A stretch of 64,000 nt of DNA from Bacteroidales bacterium (lineage in GTDB: Bacteria > Bacteroidota > Bacteroidia > Bacteroidales > F082): positions 1 through 64,000 of the forward strand of contig JAFYIE010000057.1 of assembly GCA_017538795.1 (NCBI GenBank), read 5' to 3'. Positions 1 to 8,365 of the stretch are shown piece after piece. The position numbers were made by a program, and so were the translations under genes. Every line of letters begins with the position of its first letter. The stretch's first letter is position 1. The notes under the pieces were generated by a model. That model was not told the origin of the DNA and did not search any database. It saw only the letters and a list, made by a program, of their open reading frames with translations.

Positions 1-247
1 GATAATTTTTGCAATAGTTTTGGTTTTGACAATAGGTTTAAGCGCAAGCGCACAGGATGGTTTCTTCAGAGGCGGCGACAATGACGGTGCTGACCGTGCT
101 GCCGGCATCAGCGGTACAACTCCGCTGCTTCCTGGCCAGGGTGTGGGCGCAACCAATAACGACCAGTCGGGTGTTCCGCTTGGCAGCGGTTTGCTTGTGC
201 TGACAGCGCTTGGAGCGGGATATGCTTTGACAAAAAAACGTAAATAA
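1..247 (+). CDS. Small secreted protein with PLGSG-type C-terminal tail (5' truncated by window edge)
   Basis: The reading frame is open from base 2, before the first possible in-window start, and the first residues (IIFAIVLVLTIGLSASAQ) match the signal peptides of the two complete paralogues at 21226-21486 and 25339-25617. The true start, probably an MKK sequence, therefore lies just left of the window. The mature protein is short, Gly/Asp-rich (DGFFRGGDND) and ends with PLGSGLLVLTALGAGYA followed by a basic TKKRK tail, which looks like a membrane helix with a positive stop or a C-terminal sorting signal. Function is unknown. In the other two cases the gene directly follows a T9SS cargo gene, so one may lie just upstream of this window. 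The stop is followed by a period-7 repeat array and a terminator hairpin. Confidence 0.8.
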   Translation, partial: IIFAIVLVLTIGLSASAQDGFFRGGDNDGADRAAGISGTTPLLPGQGVGATNNDQSGVPLGSGLLVLTALGAGYALTKKRK

Positions 248-260
248 CGCTTTTTGTCAG

Positions 261-299
261 TTAGAAGTTAGGAGTTAGAAGTTAGCAGTTATTTCTAAC
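261..299. repeat. Period-7 intergenic array (GTTAGAA type)
   Basis: About five imperfect heptamers of the form GTTAGAA follow one another here. The same kind of array occurs near 10415, 17016, 23090 and 40268. Because 7 is not a multiple of 3, such an array places stop codons in all reading frames of both strands. Confidence 0.75.
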
Positions 300-300
300 T

Positions 301-343
301 AAAAAAAGTTAAAATTGTTGGTTCAACATTTTAACTTTTTTTT
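301..343. terminator. Hairpin terminator, bidirectional
   Basis: A long inverted repeat (AAAAAAAGTTAAAA...GTTG, loop GTT, CAAC...TTTTAACTTTTTTT) has A and T runs on its outer sides. It would end transcription of the small secreted protein gene and immediately precedes the promoter of the PurF-like gene. Confidence 0.75.
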
Positions 344-351
344 TATTTTTG
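344..351 (+). promoter_or_regulatory. -7 box TATTTTTG for the PurF-like gene
   Basis: The sequence matches the Bacteroidota TAnnTTTG element and lies 28 bases before the ATG at 380. Confidence 0.6.
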
Positions 352-379
352 CCGCTTAAAATTTCAAACCTATACTAAA

Positions 380-1795
380 ATGAGCGGATTTTTCGGAATC
401 GTATCAAAAAGGCCTTGCATTACAGACCTTTTCTATGGCATTGATTACCATTCACATCTTGGAACAACGGCAGGCGGCATCTGCACTTTCGACGGCGAAA
501 CTTTCCGTCGCGACATCCACAGCCTAAAAGGTTCTTATTTCAGAACAAAATTTGAAGACGATCTTCCTAAGTTTATTGGCAACAGCGGTATCGGCATCAT
601 TAGCGACACCGACGCGCAGCCTATAGTGGTGAACTCGCATCTCGGCAAGTTCGCTATCGTTACAGTGGCAAAGATCACCAATATCAAAGAGCTTGAAAAG
701 GAGTGTCTCGACAACAAACAGCACTTCGCCGAGCTGAGTCATGGCGACACCAACCCGACCGAGCTGGTGGCATTACTCATCACCCAGGGTAAGGACTTTG
801 TAGACGGAATCCAGAACGTATATAATAAGGTGAAAGGCTCCGTTTCGATGCTTATCCTCACCACCGACGGCAGCATCATCGCGGCGAGAGATTTGTACGG
901 CCGTACGCCTATCGTTATCGGAAAGAACGAAACAGGCTACGTGCTCGCTTCGGAGAGCCACAGCTACATCAACCTCGACTACACGACAGAGCGTTTCGTG
1001 GGCCCGGGCGAGATTGTGAGAGTTACTGAAAACGGTGTGACCCAGCTGAAGGCGCCTAACGACAAGATGCAGATTTGCTCGTTCCTCTGGATTTACTACG
1101 GATTCCCGGCATCCGACTACGAAGGCATCAACGTGGAGGAGATGCGTTATCGCGGCGGCTACGCTATGGGTATGATGGACGATGTGGAAGTCGATTATGT
1201 CGCTCCAATCCCGGATTCGGGCATCGGAATGGCTATCGGCTACTCGAACGCAAAGCAGATTCCATACGTGCGCAGCGTGGTGAAATACACTCCTACATGG
1301 TCGCGCAGCTTCATGCCAATCAATCAGTCGCAGCGTGAGCATGTGGCCAAGATGAAGCTCATTCCGAACCGCGCCTTGCTGAAAGGCAAGCGTGTGGTGT
1401 TCTGCGACGACTCAATCGTGCGTGGCACCCAGCTTCGCGACAACGTGAAGATGCTTTATGAATATGGTGCCAAAGAGGTTCACATCAGATTGAGCTGTCC
1501 TCCGTTGAACTATGGCTGCCAGTTTTTGAACTTCAGCGCTTCGAAAAACGAGTTGGAACTCATCACTCGCCGTTGCATAGCTGAGTTGGAAGGCGGCGAC
1601 AGCACCAAGAACCTCGCGCTCTATAGCGACTCGACAACAAAGCAATATGCCAACCTCGTCGAGATGTTGCGCAAACATGTCGGTGTTGATTCGTTGAAAT
1701 TCAACACATTAGACAATATCTGCAAAGCTATCGGCTTGCCGAAATGCCAGGTGTGCACACACTGCTTCGACGGCTCGTCGTACGGCGACAAATAA
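380..1795 (+). CDS. PurF-like amidophosphoribosyltransferase homologue without the usual catalytic cysteine
   Basis: The protein aligns by eye along the whole PurF architecture: an N-terminal Ntn glutaminase domain (residues 1 to about 230) and a C-terminal phosphoribosyltransferase domain with the PRPP loop VVFCDDSIVRGTQL at 339-352. Cysteines at about 233, 380, 459 and 462 sit where the Fe-S ligands of the Bacillus enzyme would be. Classical PurF begins MCGI, and Cys2 becomes the N-terminal nucleophile. Here the protein begins MSGFFG, so residue 2 is serine. PurF makes phosphoribosylamine from PRPP and glutamine as the first step of purine synthesis. This version may use ammonia, use Ser2, or do something else. 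It has its own promoter and converges on the SAM hydrolase gene with a 2-base gap. I believe similar MSGFFG proteins occur in other Bacteroidales, beside a true PurF. Confidence 0.8.
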   Translation: MSGFFGIVSKRPCITDLFYGIDYHSHLGTTAGGICTFDGETFRRDIHSLKGSYFRTKFEDDLPKFIGNSGIGIISDTDAQPIVVNSHLGKFAIVTVAKITNIKELEKECLDNKQHFAELSHGDTNPTELVALLITQGKDFVDGIQNVYNKVKGSVSMLILTTDGSIIAARDLYGRTPIVIGKNETGYVLASESHSYINLDYTTERFVGPGEIVRVTENGVTQLKAPNDKMQICSFLWIYYGFPASDYEGINVEEMRYRGGYAMGMMDDVEVDYVAPIPDSGIGMAIGYSNAKQIPYVRSVVKYTPTWSRSFMPINQSQREHVAKMKLIPNRALLKGKRVVFCDDSIVRGTQLRDNVKMLYEYGAKEVHIRLSCPPLNYGCQFLNFSASKNELELITRRCIAELEGGDSTKNLALYSDSTTKQYANLVEMLRKHVGVDSLKFNTLDNICKAIGLPKCQVCTHCFDGSSYGDK

Positions 1796-1797
1796 AA

Positions 1798-2571
1798 TTA
1801 TTTGAAGAAAATATCGACTGACGAATCACGGGAGAGCCCCAGCAATGAAGCGGCTTTTCCGTGATTCAACGCTATTTCGAGGAACCCATGTGAGCCAAAG
1901 AGCGCCACAATGTCGGGCATAGCCACCTCGGTGTAGCTGCGGCAAACCTTGTCGATGAGATATTTGCCCACGCGAATTTCGAAGGCTCGACCGTTTTTAA
2001 GTTTTTCAAACAGCTCTTTGGTGATGTTTGTGACCACGTTTTCGTAAGAATCGACGAAGGTGACGATGCCGTGGATGGAGTTGGCGTCGATGGTCGGCTG
2101 GAAGGTGATGCACTTCCTGATTTCCGGGTACGGACTGCCTATCTCGCTGAACGGCACGCCGTTGGCTATCATGGCGGCGACTTTCACGAAACGGTCGCGG
2201 GTGGTGAAGGTGAAGTAGTCGGAGTCTTGAATCACGTCGATGATAACCGCTTCGTAAGGCGTGTCGCCCAAGATGAGCGAGAAGATGTCGTTGTCGGTGC
2301 CGATGAAATAATGTCCGTTGGCTTTGAGTGCGATGTGCGGCTTGTCGGACGACTCCTCCGTCTCCACTCCGATGATGTGGATGGTGCCTTCAGGGAAGTT
2401 TTTGTAGCAATTGCGGATGATGAACGCGGCAGAGGCGATGTCCCATGGCTCGATATTGTGGGTGATGTCGACAATGGTTGCGTCGGGCAAGGCCGATAAA
2501 ATAGTGCCTTTCACCGCCGCCACGTAATAGTCGGACAGTCCCCAATCGCTTGTCAGTGTTATGATTGCCAT
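1798..2571 (-). CDS. SAM hydroxide adenosyltransferase (S-adenosylmethionine hydrolase, DUF62 family)
   Basis: The start MAIITLTSDWG and the downstream DYYVAAVKG are hallmarks of the SAM hydrolase/halogenase family (PF01887), which splits S-adenosylmethionine to adenosine and methionine. A second motif, FIGTDNDIFSLI at about residue 90, fits the family's substrate-binding loop. The open frame extends 14 codons upstream, but those residues are basic and unlike the family. The ATG at 2571 puts the conserved beta strand at residue 2, giving 257 residues, the usual family length. A minus-strand TATTTTTG box lies at 2611-2618. The physiological role of the family is not settled. Confidence 0.85.
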   Translation of the reverse strand: MAIITLTSDWGLSDYYVAAVKGTILSALPDATIVDITHNIEPWDIASAAFIIRNCYKNFPEGTIHIIGVETEESSDKPHIALKANGHYFIGTDNDIFSLILGDTPYEAVIIDVIQDSDYFTFTTRDRFVKVAAMIANGVPFSEIGSPYPEIRKCITFQPTIDANSIHGIVTFVDSYENVVTNITKELFEKLKNGRAFEIRVGKYLIDKVCRSYTEVAMPDIVALFGSHGFLEIALNHGKAASLLGLSRDSSVDIFFK

Positions 2572-2677
2572 GATTCTTCTCGTTTTCTTTTTGCGCTCAA
2601 ATCCCAAATGCAAAAATACATTTTTATAATGAAAATTTTTTATTGAAATAAAAAAGTTATGAACAATTTTTATTTTT

Positions 2678-2685
2678 TATCTTTG
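2678..2685 (+). promoter_or_regulatory. -7 box TATCTTTG for phoH-purC-alkD
   Basis: This is a perfect TAnnTTTG match 26 bases upstream of the phoH ATG. A nine-codon ORF beginning at 2698 (MKKFRWRNR, stop) overlaps the phoH start out of frame and may be chance. Confidence 0.6.
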
Positions 2686-2711
2686 CATATCGAAAAAATG
2701 AAAAAATTCAG

Positions 2712-3698
2712 ATGGCGGAACAGATAGTCCAGATAGAAAATGTCAACCCGAGCGATTTGTATGGCGCTAAGGATCAACATCTTACGATAATCAAGAACTT
2801 TTTCCCGAAGTTGAAGATCATTGCGCGCGGCGATTTTGTGAAGGTGATTGGCGAGGATGAGGAGGTGAATTATTTCCTCGACCGCTTGAACATGCTGGTG
2901 AATCATCTGGAGCGTTTCGGCAGCATCAACCCGCAAGTGATTGAGGATGTGATGATTTCGAATGGCGAGACGGCTTACGTGCAGAGTTTGAACGAAGGCG
3001 ACGTGCTCGTTTACGGTCGCAACGGCTTGCAAATCAAGGCGATAACTGTAAACCAGAAGAAGATGGTGGAGGCTATCGCGAAGAAAGACATGATTTTTGC
3101 TATCGGGCCTGCCGGAACCGGAAAGACATATACAGCTGTGGCTTTGGCGGTGCGCGCGCTGAAAAACAGAGAGGTGCGCAGGATTATTTTGACACGACCT
3201 GCGGTGGAGGCGGGCGAGAACCTCGGTTTCTTGCCAGGCGATCTGAAAGACAAGCTCGACCCGTATCTGCAGCCGCTGTACGACGCCTTGCGCGACATGA
3301 TTCCGCAGTCGAAGCTGGCATCTTACATGGAAGACGGCACTATCGAGATAGCGCCGCTGGCTTTTATGCGCGGCCGCACGTTAGACCATGCTTTTGTGAT
3401 TTTGGACGAGGCACAGAACGCGACACGGGCGCAGCTGAAAATGTTTCTCACCCGCATGGGACGTAACGCGAAGTTCGTCATCACTGGCGACGTGACGCAG
3501 ATCGACCTGCCGAAGAACACGCCGTCGGGATTGCCGCAAGCAGTTGACATCCTCGGCGATGTGAAAGGTATTGAGTTTATCTTTTTGGATGAAAAAGACG
3601 TGGTTCGCCATAAGTTGGTGACAGATATCGTGAATGCGTACAAGAAGTTTTATCATGATAATGATGATAATGAAGAAGTTAGTCAGTTAACTGAATAA
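2712..3698 (+). CDS. phoH: PhoH family ATPase
   Basis: The protein has an N-terminal KH-like region (about 1-110) and a PhoH P-loop domain with Walker A GPAGTGKT at 132-139 and Walker B VILDEAQN at 229-236, in a 328-residue protein of normal family length. PhoH-like ATPases are linked to RNA metabolism and phosphate stress, but their exact reaction is not established. The last residues (VSQLTE) and the stop codon are encoded by a period-8 intergenic repeat (AACTGAAT units) that continues to base 3730, so the natural C-terminus probably ended near KKFYHDNDDNEE. The purC gene follows after 35 bases without an obvious promoter. Confidence 0.92.
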   Translation: MAEQIVQIENVNPSDLYGAKDQHLTIIKNFFPKLKIIARGDFVKVIGEDEEVNYFLDRLNMLVNHLERFGSINPQVIEDVMISNGETAYVQSLNEGDVLVYGRNGLQIKAITVNQKKMVEAIAKKDMIFAIGPAGTGKTYTAVALAVRALKNREVRRIILTRPAVEAGENLGFLPGDLKDKLDPYLQPLYDALRDMIPQSKLASYMEDGTIEIAPLAFMRGRTLDHAFVILDEAQNATRAQLKMFLTRMGRNAKFVITGDVTQIDLPKNTPSGLPQAVDILGDVKGIEFIFLDEKDVVRHKLVTDIVNAYKKFYHDNDDNEEVSQLTE

Positions 3699-3730
3699 CT
3701 GAACAACTGAATAATTGAATAACTGAATAA
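3685..3730. repeat. Period-8 array (AACTGAAT units)
   Basis: Five or six imperfect copies of AACTGAAT span the end of phoH and the gap before purC. The phoH stop codon is one of the TAA trinucleotides of the array. Confidence 0.7.
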
Positions 3731-3733
3731 AAA

Positions 3734-4684
3734 ATGAAAGCTTTAACAAGAACCGATTTTAATTTCAAAGGTCAAACAAAGGTGTATCACGGCAAGGTTC
3801 GTGATGTTTATTTCATCGACAACAAATATCTGGTGATGGTCGCGACGGACAGAATCTCCGCTTTCGACGTCATTTTGCCGGAGGGAATTCCTTATAAAGG
3901 TCAGATTCTCAATCAGATAGCTGCTGAATTTTTGGACATGACCACCGACATCGTCCCGAACTGGAAAATCGCTACTCCAGATCCGATGGTTACAGTTGGC
4001 AAGCTTTGCAAGCCATTCCCAGTCGAGATGATTATCAGAGGATATCTTACTGGAAGTTCATGGCGCACTTACAAGAGCGGACAGCACACCATCTGTGGCG
4101 TTCAGATTCCTGATGGTATGAAGGAACACCAGAAATTTGCCGAGCCAATCATCACCCCGACGACCAAGGCAGAAGAAGGTCACGACGAGGATATCTCAAA
4201 GGAAGAGATTATCCGTCAAGGACTTATCAGCAAGGAAGACTATGAGAAGATTGAAGTCATCACTCGCAAACTGTTCCAGCGCGGCACTGAAGTAGCTGCA
4301 AAACATGGCTTGATTTTGGTTGACACGAAATATGAATTCGGTAAGATTGGTGACCAGATCTACCTGATGGATGAGATTCACACCCCGGACTCATCGCGTT
4401 ATTTCATCGCCGACCAGTACGAGGAATGCTTCGCAAAAGGTCTGCCGGTGAAGCAGCTCTCGAAGGAGTTCGTCCGCGAATGGCTGATGGCAAACGGCTT
4501 CCAAGGCAAGGAAGGACAGAAGGTTCCTGAGATGACGCCTGAGATTGTGAAAGGCATTTCGGAGAGATACATTGAGTTGTATGAAAAAGTGACTGGAAAA
4601 TCCTTCCAGAAAGCTGCGGATACAGAAGATATTAAGGCACGTATAGAAAACAACGTCAAAAATTGGTTGCAAACCAATGCATAA
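3734..4684 (+). CDS. purC: Phosphoribosylaminoimidazole-succinocarboxamide synthase (SAICAR synthetase)
   Basis: The protein joins CAIR and aspartate with ATP to make SAICAR in purine biosynthesis. The N-terminal GKVRDVY (20-26), ATDRISAFD (37-45), the GYLTGSSW segment near 100 and the [11 protein letters not shown] segment near 215 are all typical. The 316-residue length matches the longer form of the enzyme. It lies between phoH and alkD, all on the plus strand, and overlaps alkD by 8 bases, which suggests translational coupling with that gene rather than membership of a purine operon. Confidence 0.95.
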   Translation: MKALTRTDFNFKGQTKVYHGKVRDVYFIDNKYLVMVATDRISAFDVILPEGIPYKGQILNQIAAEFLDMTTDIVPNWKIATPDPMVTVGKLCKPFPVEMIIRGYLTGSSWRTYKSGQHTICGVQIPDGMKEHQKFAEPIITPTTKAEEGHDEDISKEEIIRQGLISKEDYEKIEVITRKLFQRGTEVAAKHGLILVDTKYEFGKIGDQIYLMDEIHTPDSSRYFIADQYEECFAKGLPVKQLSKEFVREWLMANGFQGKEGQKVPEMTPEIVKGISERYIELYEKVTGKSFQKAADTEDIKARIENNVKNWLQTNA

Positions 4685-5390
4685 ACTATACAACGATATA
4701 ATGTCACACAGTAACCCCGACCTCGTGTCGGGGTTATCTCGTTTTTTCAAAACCGGTAAAGGTGGCTACGGCGAGGGCGATAAGTTCCTGGGAATCAAGG
4801 TGCCGACGATAAGAGAGGCGGTGAAGGAATGTTGGAACGAGACTACGTTCGACGACTTGAAGGAATGCGTCAGTTCGGAATATCATGAGATGCGCATGGC
4901 GGGGCTACTGGCGTTGGTGCAGGTGTTCAAGCACGCGAAGAAAGACGTGAAGCTGCAAAAACAATGTATTGATTTCTATCTCGCTAACACTCAATATATT
5001 AACAATTGGGATTTGGTTGATTTGTCGTGCTACGAACTGCTCGGAAACTGGCTTCTCGACAAAGACCGAAAACTTCTTTACGACCTTGCGCGCGACGGAA
5101 AAACCATTTGGGAACAGCGCATCGGGATGGTAAGTACCATGCAGTTTGTGCGTCACGGTCAGCTCGATGATACGTTCAATATTGCCGAGATATTTTTGGC
5201 TAAGCCTCTTCCGCTTCATGATTTGTTGCAAAAAGCAGTGGGTTGGCTGCTTCGTGAGGCTGGAAAACGTGATGAGTTACGCCTAAAGCAATGGCTTTCA
5301 ACACGTTACAAGTCGCTACCTCGCACCATGCTGAGGTACGCCATCGAAAAGTTTCCGGAAAGCGAACGTAAATTTTATCTGGAAAAATAG
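4677..5390 (+). CDS. alkD: DNA alkylation repair protein (AlkD-like HEAT-repeat glycosylase)
   Basis: The protein is a 237-residue all-helical HEAT-like protein with the family signatures [17 protein letters not shown] near 40 and [16 protein letters not shown] near 115. AlkD enzymes excise alkylated bases such as 3- and 7-methylpurines without flipping them. The start at 4677 overlaps the end of purC; an alternative ATG at 4701 gives MSHSNPD. The stop is 2 bases from the stop of the convergent nadD gene. Confidence 0.88.
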   Translation: MHKLYNDIMSHSNPDLVSGLSRFFKTGKGGYGEGDKFLGIKVPTIREAVKECWNETTFDDLKECVSSEYHEMRMAGLLALVQVFKHAKKDVKLQKQCIDFYLANTQYINNWDLVDLSCYELLGNWLLDKDRKLLYDLARDGKTIWEQRIGMVSTMQFVRHGQLDDTFNIAEIFLAKPLPLHDLLQKAVGWLLREAGKRDELRLKQWLSTRYKSLPRTMLRYAIEKFPESERKFYLEK

Positions 5391-5392
5391 AA

Positions 5393-5983
5393 TTATTTCC
5401 CCTTTTTCTCGTAAAAGTGCATATCCACTATGTACTGCGCCACATCTTTCGGCATGAAGTAGCGCACATCTTTGCCTTCGGCGATGGCGTTTCTGATGAA
5501 TGTGGACGACACCTCAATCTCTGGAGCTTCAACTATCTTCACTGAAGGATGATTTGCCAACTCATTGCTGCTGTAGCCTTTACGAGGATAGACGAGCAGA
5601 TGGTGATACTTCAAAATCATCTCGTAGTTCTTCCATTTCGGGAAGGTCTCGAGGCTGTCCATGCCGCAAATCAGGTAAAAATCGGTGTTTGGGTGGCGCT
5701 CGGCCAGACGTGTCAGAGTGTCAATTGTGTACGACGGCTGTGGCATGTAAAACTCGATGTCGCAAACTTGAAAACGTTCGTCGCCTTTGATCGCCATCTC
5801 CACCATATACATGCGGTGGCGGTCGGCAAGCAGCGATTTCTTGTCTTTGAACGGGTTTTGCGGCGACACCACAAACCAAATTTCATCCATGTCGCCATAC
5901 TCTGCGAGGTAGTTCGCAAGCATCAGGTGGCCGTTGTGGATTGGGTTGAAACTGCCAAAAAACAAGCCTATCTTTTGTTTCAT
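5393..5983 (-). CDS. nadD: Nicotinate-nucleotide adenylyltransferase
   Basis: NadD adenylates nicotinate mononucleotide in NAD synthesis. The N-terminal FFGSFNPIHNGHL carries the HxGH nucleotidyl-transfer motif. CGMDSLETFPKWKNYEMI in the middle and EVSSTFIRNAI near residue 160 (the ISSTxIR-type motif) complete the family pattern, and 196 residues is normal. In several Bacteroidales I recall the order yicC-gmk-nadD; here gmk is absent and only a 91-base gap holding a large hairpin separates nadD from yicC. Confidence 0.93.
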   Translation of the reverse strand: MKQKIGLFFGSFNPIHNGHLMLANYLAEYGDMDEIWFVVSPQNPFKDKKSLLADRHRMYMVEMAIKGDERFQVCDIEFYMPQPSYTIDTLTRLAERHPNTDFYLICGMDSLETFPKWKNYEMILKYHHLLVYPRKGYSSNELANHPSVKIVEAPEIEVSSTFIRNAIAEGKDVRYFMPKDVAQYIVDMHFYEKKGK

Positions 5984-6001
5984 GTTACGTAGTTTGACTC
6001 C

Positions 6002-6068
6002 AAACTATGCAAAAAGCCGCAGGCTTATTTTCTGCTTGACGCAAGGCCTGCTATTTTTTGCATAGTTT
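6002..6068. repeat. Long imperfect palindrome between yicC and nadD
   Basis: The arm AAACTATGCAAAAA (6002-6015) pairs perfectly with TTTTTGCATAGTTT (6055-6068), and GCAGGC (6019-6024) pairs with GCCTGC (6046-6051). The result is an extended hairpin with a small internal loop and a 21-base terminal loop. It could be a processed intergenic element or the remnant of a mobile palindromic unit. Confidence 0.7.
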
Positions 6069-6074
6069 TCCGTC

Positions 6075-6944
6075 TTATAGTATGTTAAATAATTGTTCCT
6101 TAATCTTTTCCAGCTCATCTTTCATTTTCACAACAAGTCGCTGAATATCAGCGTCGTTGGCTTTCGAGCCGAGGGTGTTGATTTCACGTCCCATCTCCTG
6201 TGCGATGAAGCCGAGTTTCTTGCCCGCGCCTTCCTCGTCGATTGTTTCCTTGAAGTAGTCGCAATGCTTGCGCAGACGCACCTTTTCTTCAGTGATATCA
6301 AGCTTTTCGAGATAGAAAATGAGTTCCTGCTCGAAGCGGTTTTCGTCGTATTCGCCGCTGGTGAGCTCCTGCAGATTCTTAATTAGACGACCTTTGATGG
6401 TCTCGTGACGGTTCTTTTCGAAAGGCTCCACTTCGCCAAGATAGCCGAGAATCAAGTCAACACGTTTCAGCAAATCTTTCTTCAAAATCTCGCCTTCCTT
6501 GGCTCTGAAATCGTCAGTCATTGCTATGGCTTGCAGCAATGTCTCCTTGATTTTTTCAAGAAATTCCTCGTCGTAATCTTGTTCCGGCGACACGAAAATG
6601 CCCGGCATGCGGAAAACAATCGCGGCAACGTCTTTCGACTCGGGGATGTTGTATTCCTTTGAAATATTGCCGATTTGCTCGAGATACGACGCCACAACTT
6701 CCTTTTCGATGTGGGTGTTTTGCGCCACGTCGGTGTTGGTGATAGTTATCATCACGTCGACTTTTCCACGTTGGAGGCGTGCCGAAATCTCGTTACGATA
6801 ATCTAATTCGTAGGCTTTTAAATCTTGCGGAAGCTTTACCGAAAGGTCTAACTGCTTGCTGTTCAATGTCTTAATCTCGACAGAGATGTTGTTTGTCTTA
6901 AAAATCTGCTCGGCCTTGCCGTAGCCTGTCATCGAACGAATCAT
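6075..6944 (-). CDS. yicC: YicC family endoribonuclease-like protein
   Basis: The MIRSMTGYGKAE start, the SVEIKTLNSKQLDLSVKLP segment near residue 30 and the C-terminal HCDYFKETID and GKKLGFIAQEMGREINTLGSKAND signature regions identify YicC, for which RNase activity has been reported in E. coli. The open frame runs 14 codons further upstream, but the conserved start is the ATG at 6944, giving 289 residues. A TATCTTTG box on the minus strand at 6964-6971 sits just upstream and is divergent from the rocD promoter. Confidence 0.9.
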   Translation of the reverse strand: MIRSMTGYGKAEQIFKTNNISVEIKTLNSKQLDLSVKLPQDLKAYELDYRNEISARLQRGKVDVMITITNTDVAQNTHIEKEVVASYLEQIGNISKEYNIPESKDVAAIVFRMPGIFVSPEQDYDEEFLEKIKETLLQAIAMTDDFRAKEGEILKKDLLKRVDLILGYLGEVEPFEKNRHETIKGRLIKNLQELTSGEYDENRFEQELIFYLEKLDITEEKVRLRKHCDYFKETIDEEGAGKKLGFIAQEMGREINTLGSKANDADIQRLVVKMKDELEKIKEQLFNIL

Positions 6945-6963
6945 TTTCAAAAATAATTTTTTG

Positions 6964-7004
6964 CAAAGATAATGTTTTTTAAACAAAAATTATCATTAAC
7001 TTTG
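6964..7004. promoter_or_regulatory. Divergent -7 boxes for yicC (minus) and rocD (plus)
   Basis: CAAAGATA at 6964-6971 reads TATCTTTG towards yicC, and TAACTTTG at 6997-7004 points to rocD. The yicC leader would be about 15 bases, the rocD leader about 55. Confidence 0.6.
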
Positions 7005-7062
7005 TGGACTATTTAGAAAAATTAACAATTCAAAAAATATTAACATTTAAAATTAGGATTTT

Positions 7063-8289
7063 ATGTCACAGAAAATGACTTCACAGGATTACATGGACAT
7101 GGAAGCTCGCTATGGTGCTCACAACTATCACCCGCTTCCGGTTGTTTTGGCAAAAGGTAAAGGTGCCAAAGTTTGGGACGTTGAAGGCAAGGAATATTAC
7201 GATTTCTTGTCAGCATATTCAGCTGTCAACCAGGGTCACTGCCACCCTGCAATCATCAAAGCTATGACTGAACAGGCTGAGAAACTGACACTTAGCTCAC
7301 GCGCTTTCTACAACGACGCCCTCGGTCCATGGGAAAAATATGTTACAGAATACTTCGGTTACGACAAGGTTTTGCCAATGAACACTGGCGCTGAGGCCGA
7401 CGAGACAGCTCTGAAGCTCGCACGTCGTTGGGGTACAGTGTGCAAAGGCATCCCGAATGACGAGGTGACAATCGTGTGCTGCGAAGGTAACTTCCACGGC
7501 CGCACCATCACCATCATCACCATGTCGAACGACCCTGATTCATATGCAAACTACGGTCCTCTGACACCTGGTTTCATCCGCATCCCTTACAACGATCCTG
7601 ACGCATTGGAGAAGGTTCTCGCAAAGGACGGCAAGAAGATTGCAGGTTTCCTGTTGGAGCCAATCCAAGGTGAAGCTGGCGTTTACGTTCCGGATGAAGG
7701 TTATCTGAAGAAATGCTACGACATCTGCAAGAAATACAACGTTTTGTTCATGGCCGATGAGGTTCAGGCTGGTATCGCCCGTACAGGTAAGATGCTCGCT
7801 TGCGACCACGAAGGCGTGCGTCCTGACATCCTTATCCTCGGTAAGGCTCTCGGCGGCGGCGTAGTGCCAGTATCAGCAGTGCTTTGCGACGACCCAATCA
7901 TGATGAACATCAAACCGGGTGAGCACGGCTCAACATTCGGCGGTAACCCAATCGCAGCAAGAGTTTCTATCGCTGCATTGCAGGTCATCAAAGATGAACA
8001 TTTGATGGAGAACGCTGAGCGTCTCGGTAAGATTTTCCGTGAGGAAATTATGAAGATTAACCACCCGATGATTCAGAAGGTGCGCGGTAAAGGTTTGCTC
8101 AACGCAGTGATTATCAAGCCTATGAACGGCAAAGAGGCATGGGATGTGTGCTTGAAGATGCGCGACAACGGCGTTCTCGCCAAGCCAACCCACCAGCACA
8201 TCATCCGCTTCGCTCCACCTTTAGTGATTACCGAAGCTGAATTGATGGACGCTATCGAGAGAATTAAGAAATCGATAATGTCGTTCTAA
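7063..8289 (+). CDS. rocD: Ornithine aminotransferase
   Basis: This is a class III PLP aminotransferase of 408 residues, converting ornithine and 2-oxoglutarate to glutamate semialdehyde and glutamate. [13 protein letters not shown] near residue 50, [13 protein letters not shown] (about 106-118), [15 protein letters not shown] near 229 and the PLP lysine in ILGKALGGG (Lys261) are all in place. The N-terminal [16 protein letters not shown] is characteristic of ornithine aminotransferases rather than acetylornithine enzymes. It stands alone with its own promoter and a strong terminator hairpin. Confidence 0.93.
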   Translation: MSQKMTSQDYMDMEARYGAHNYHPLPVVLAKGKGAKVWDVEGKEYYDFLSAYSAVNQGHCHPAIIKAMTEQAEKLTLSSRAFYNDALGPWEKYVTEYFGYDKVLPMNTGAEADETALKLARRWGTVCKGIPNDEVTIVCCEGNFHGRTITIITMSNDPDSYANYGPLTPGFIRIPYNDPDALEKVLAKDGKKIAGFLLEPIQGEAGVYVPDEGYLKKCYDICKKYNVLFMADEVQAGIARTGKMLACDHEGVRPDILILGKALGGGVVPVSAVLCDDPIMMNIKPGEHGSTFGGNPIAARVSIAALQVIKDEHLMENAERLGKIFREEIMKINHPMIQKVRGKGLLNAVIIKPMNGKEAWDVCLKMRDNGVLAKPTHQHIIRFAPPLVITEAELMDAIERIKKSIMSF

Positions 8290-8305
8290 ATTCTAAAGCA
8301 TTGAA

Positions 8306-8337
8306 TAGAGAGTAGAAATGGGGATTTCTACTCTCTA
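8306..8337 (+). terminator. Perfect 14-bp hairpin after rocD
   Basis: TAGAGAGTAGAAAT, loop GGGG, then the exact complement. The T run after it is weak (CTTTATAA), so it may be a processing or stabilising hairpin rather than a strict intrinsic terminator. Confidence 0.65.
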
Positions 8338-8365
8338 CTTTATAAACTGTTTAAAAACTTAAACC

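Noticed and set aside
773..1342. Long minus-strand reading frame inside the PurF-like gene
   Set aside because: It is an antisense shadow of a well-supported gene with no motif; the same holds for 11634-12425, 12876-13631 and 14758-15576.
2698..2727. Nine-codon upstream ORF before phoH as a regulatory leader peptide
   Set aside because: It has no attenuator-like hairpin, overlaps the phoH start out of frame, and is short enough to be chance.
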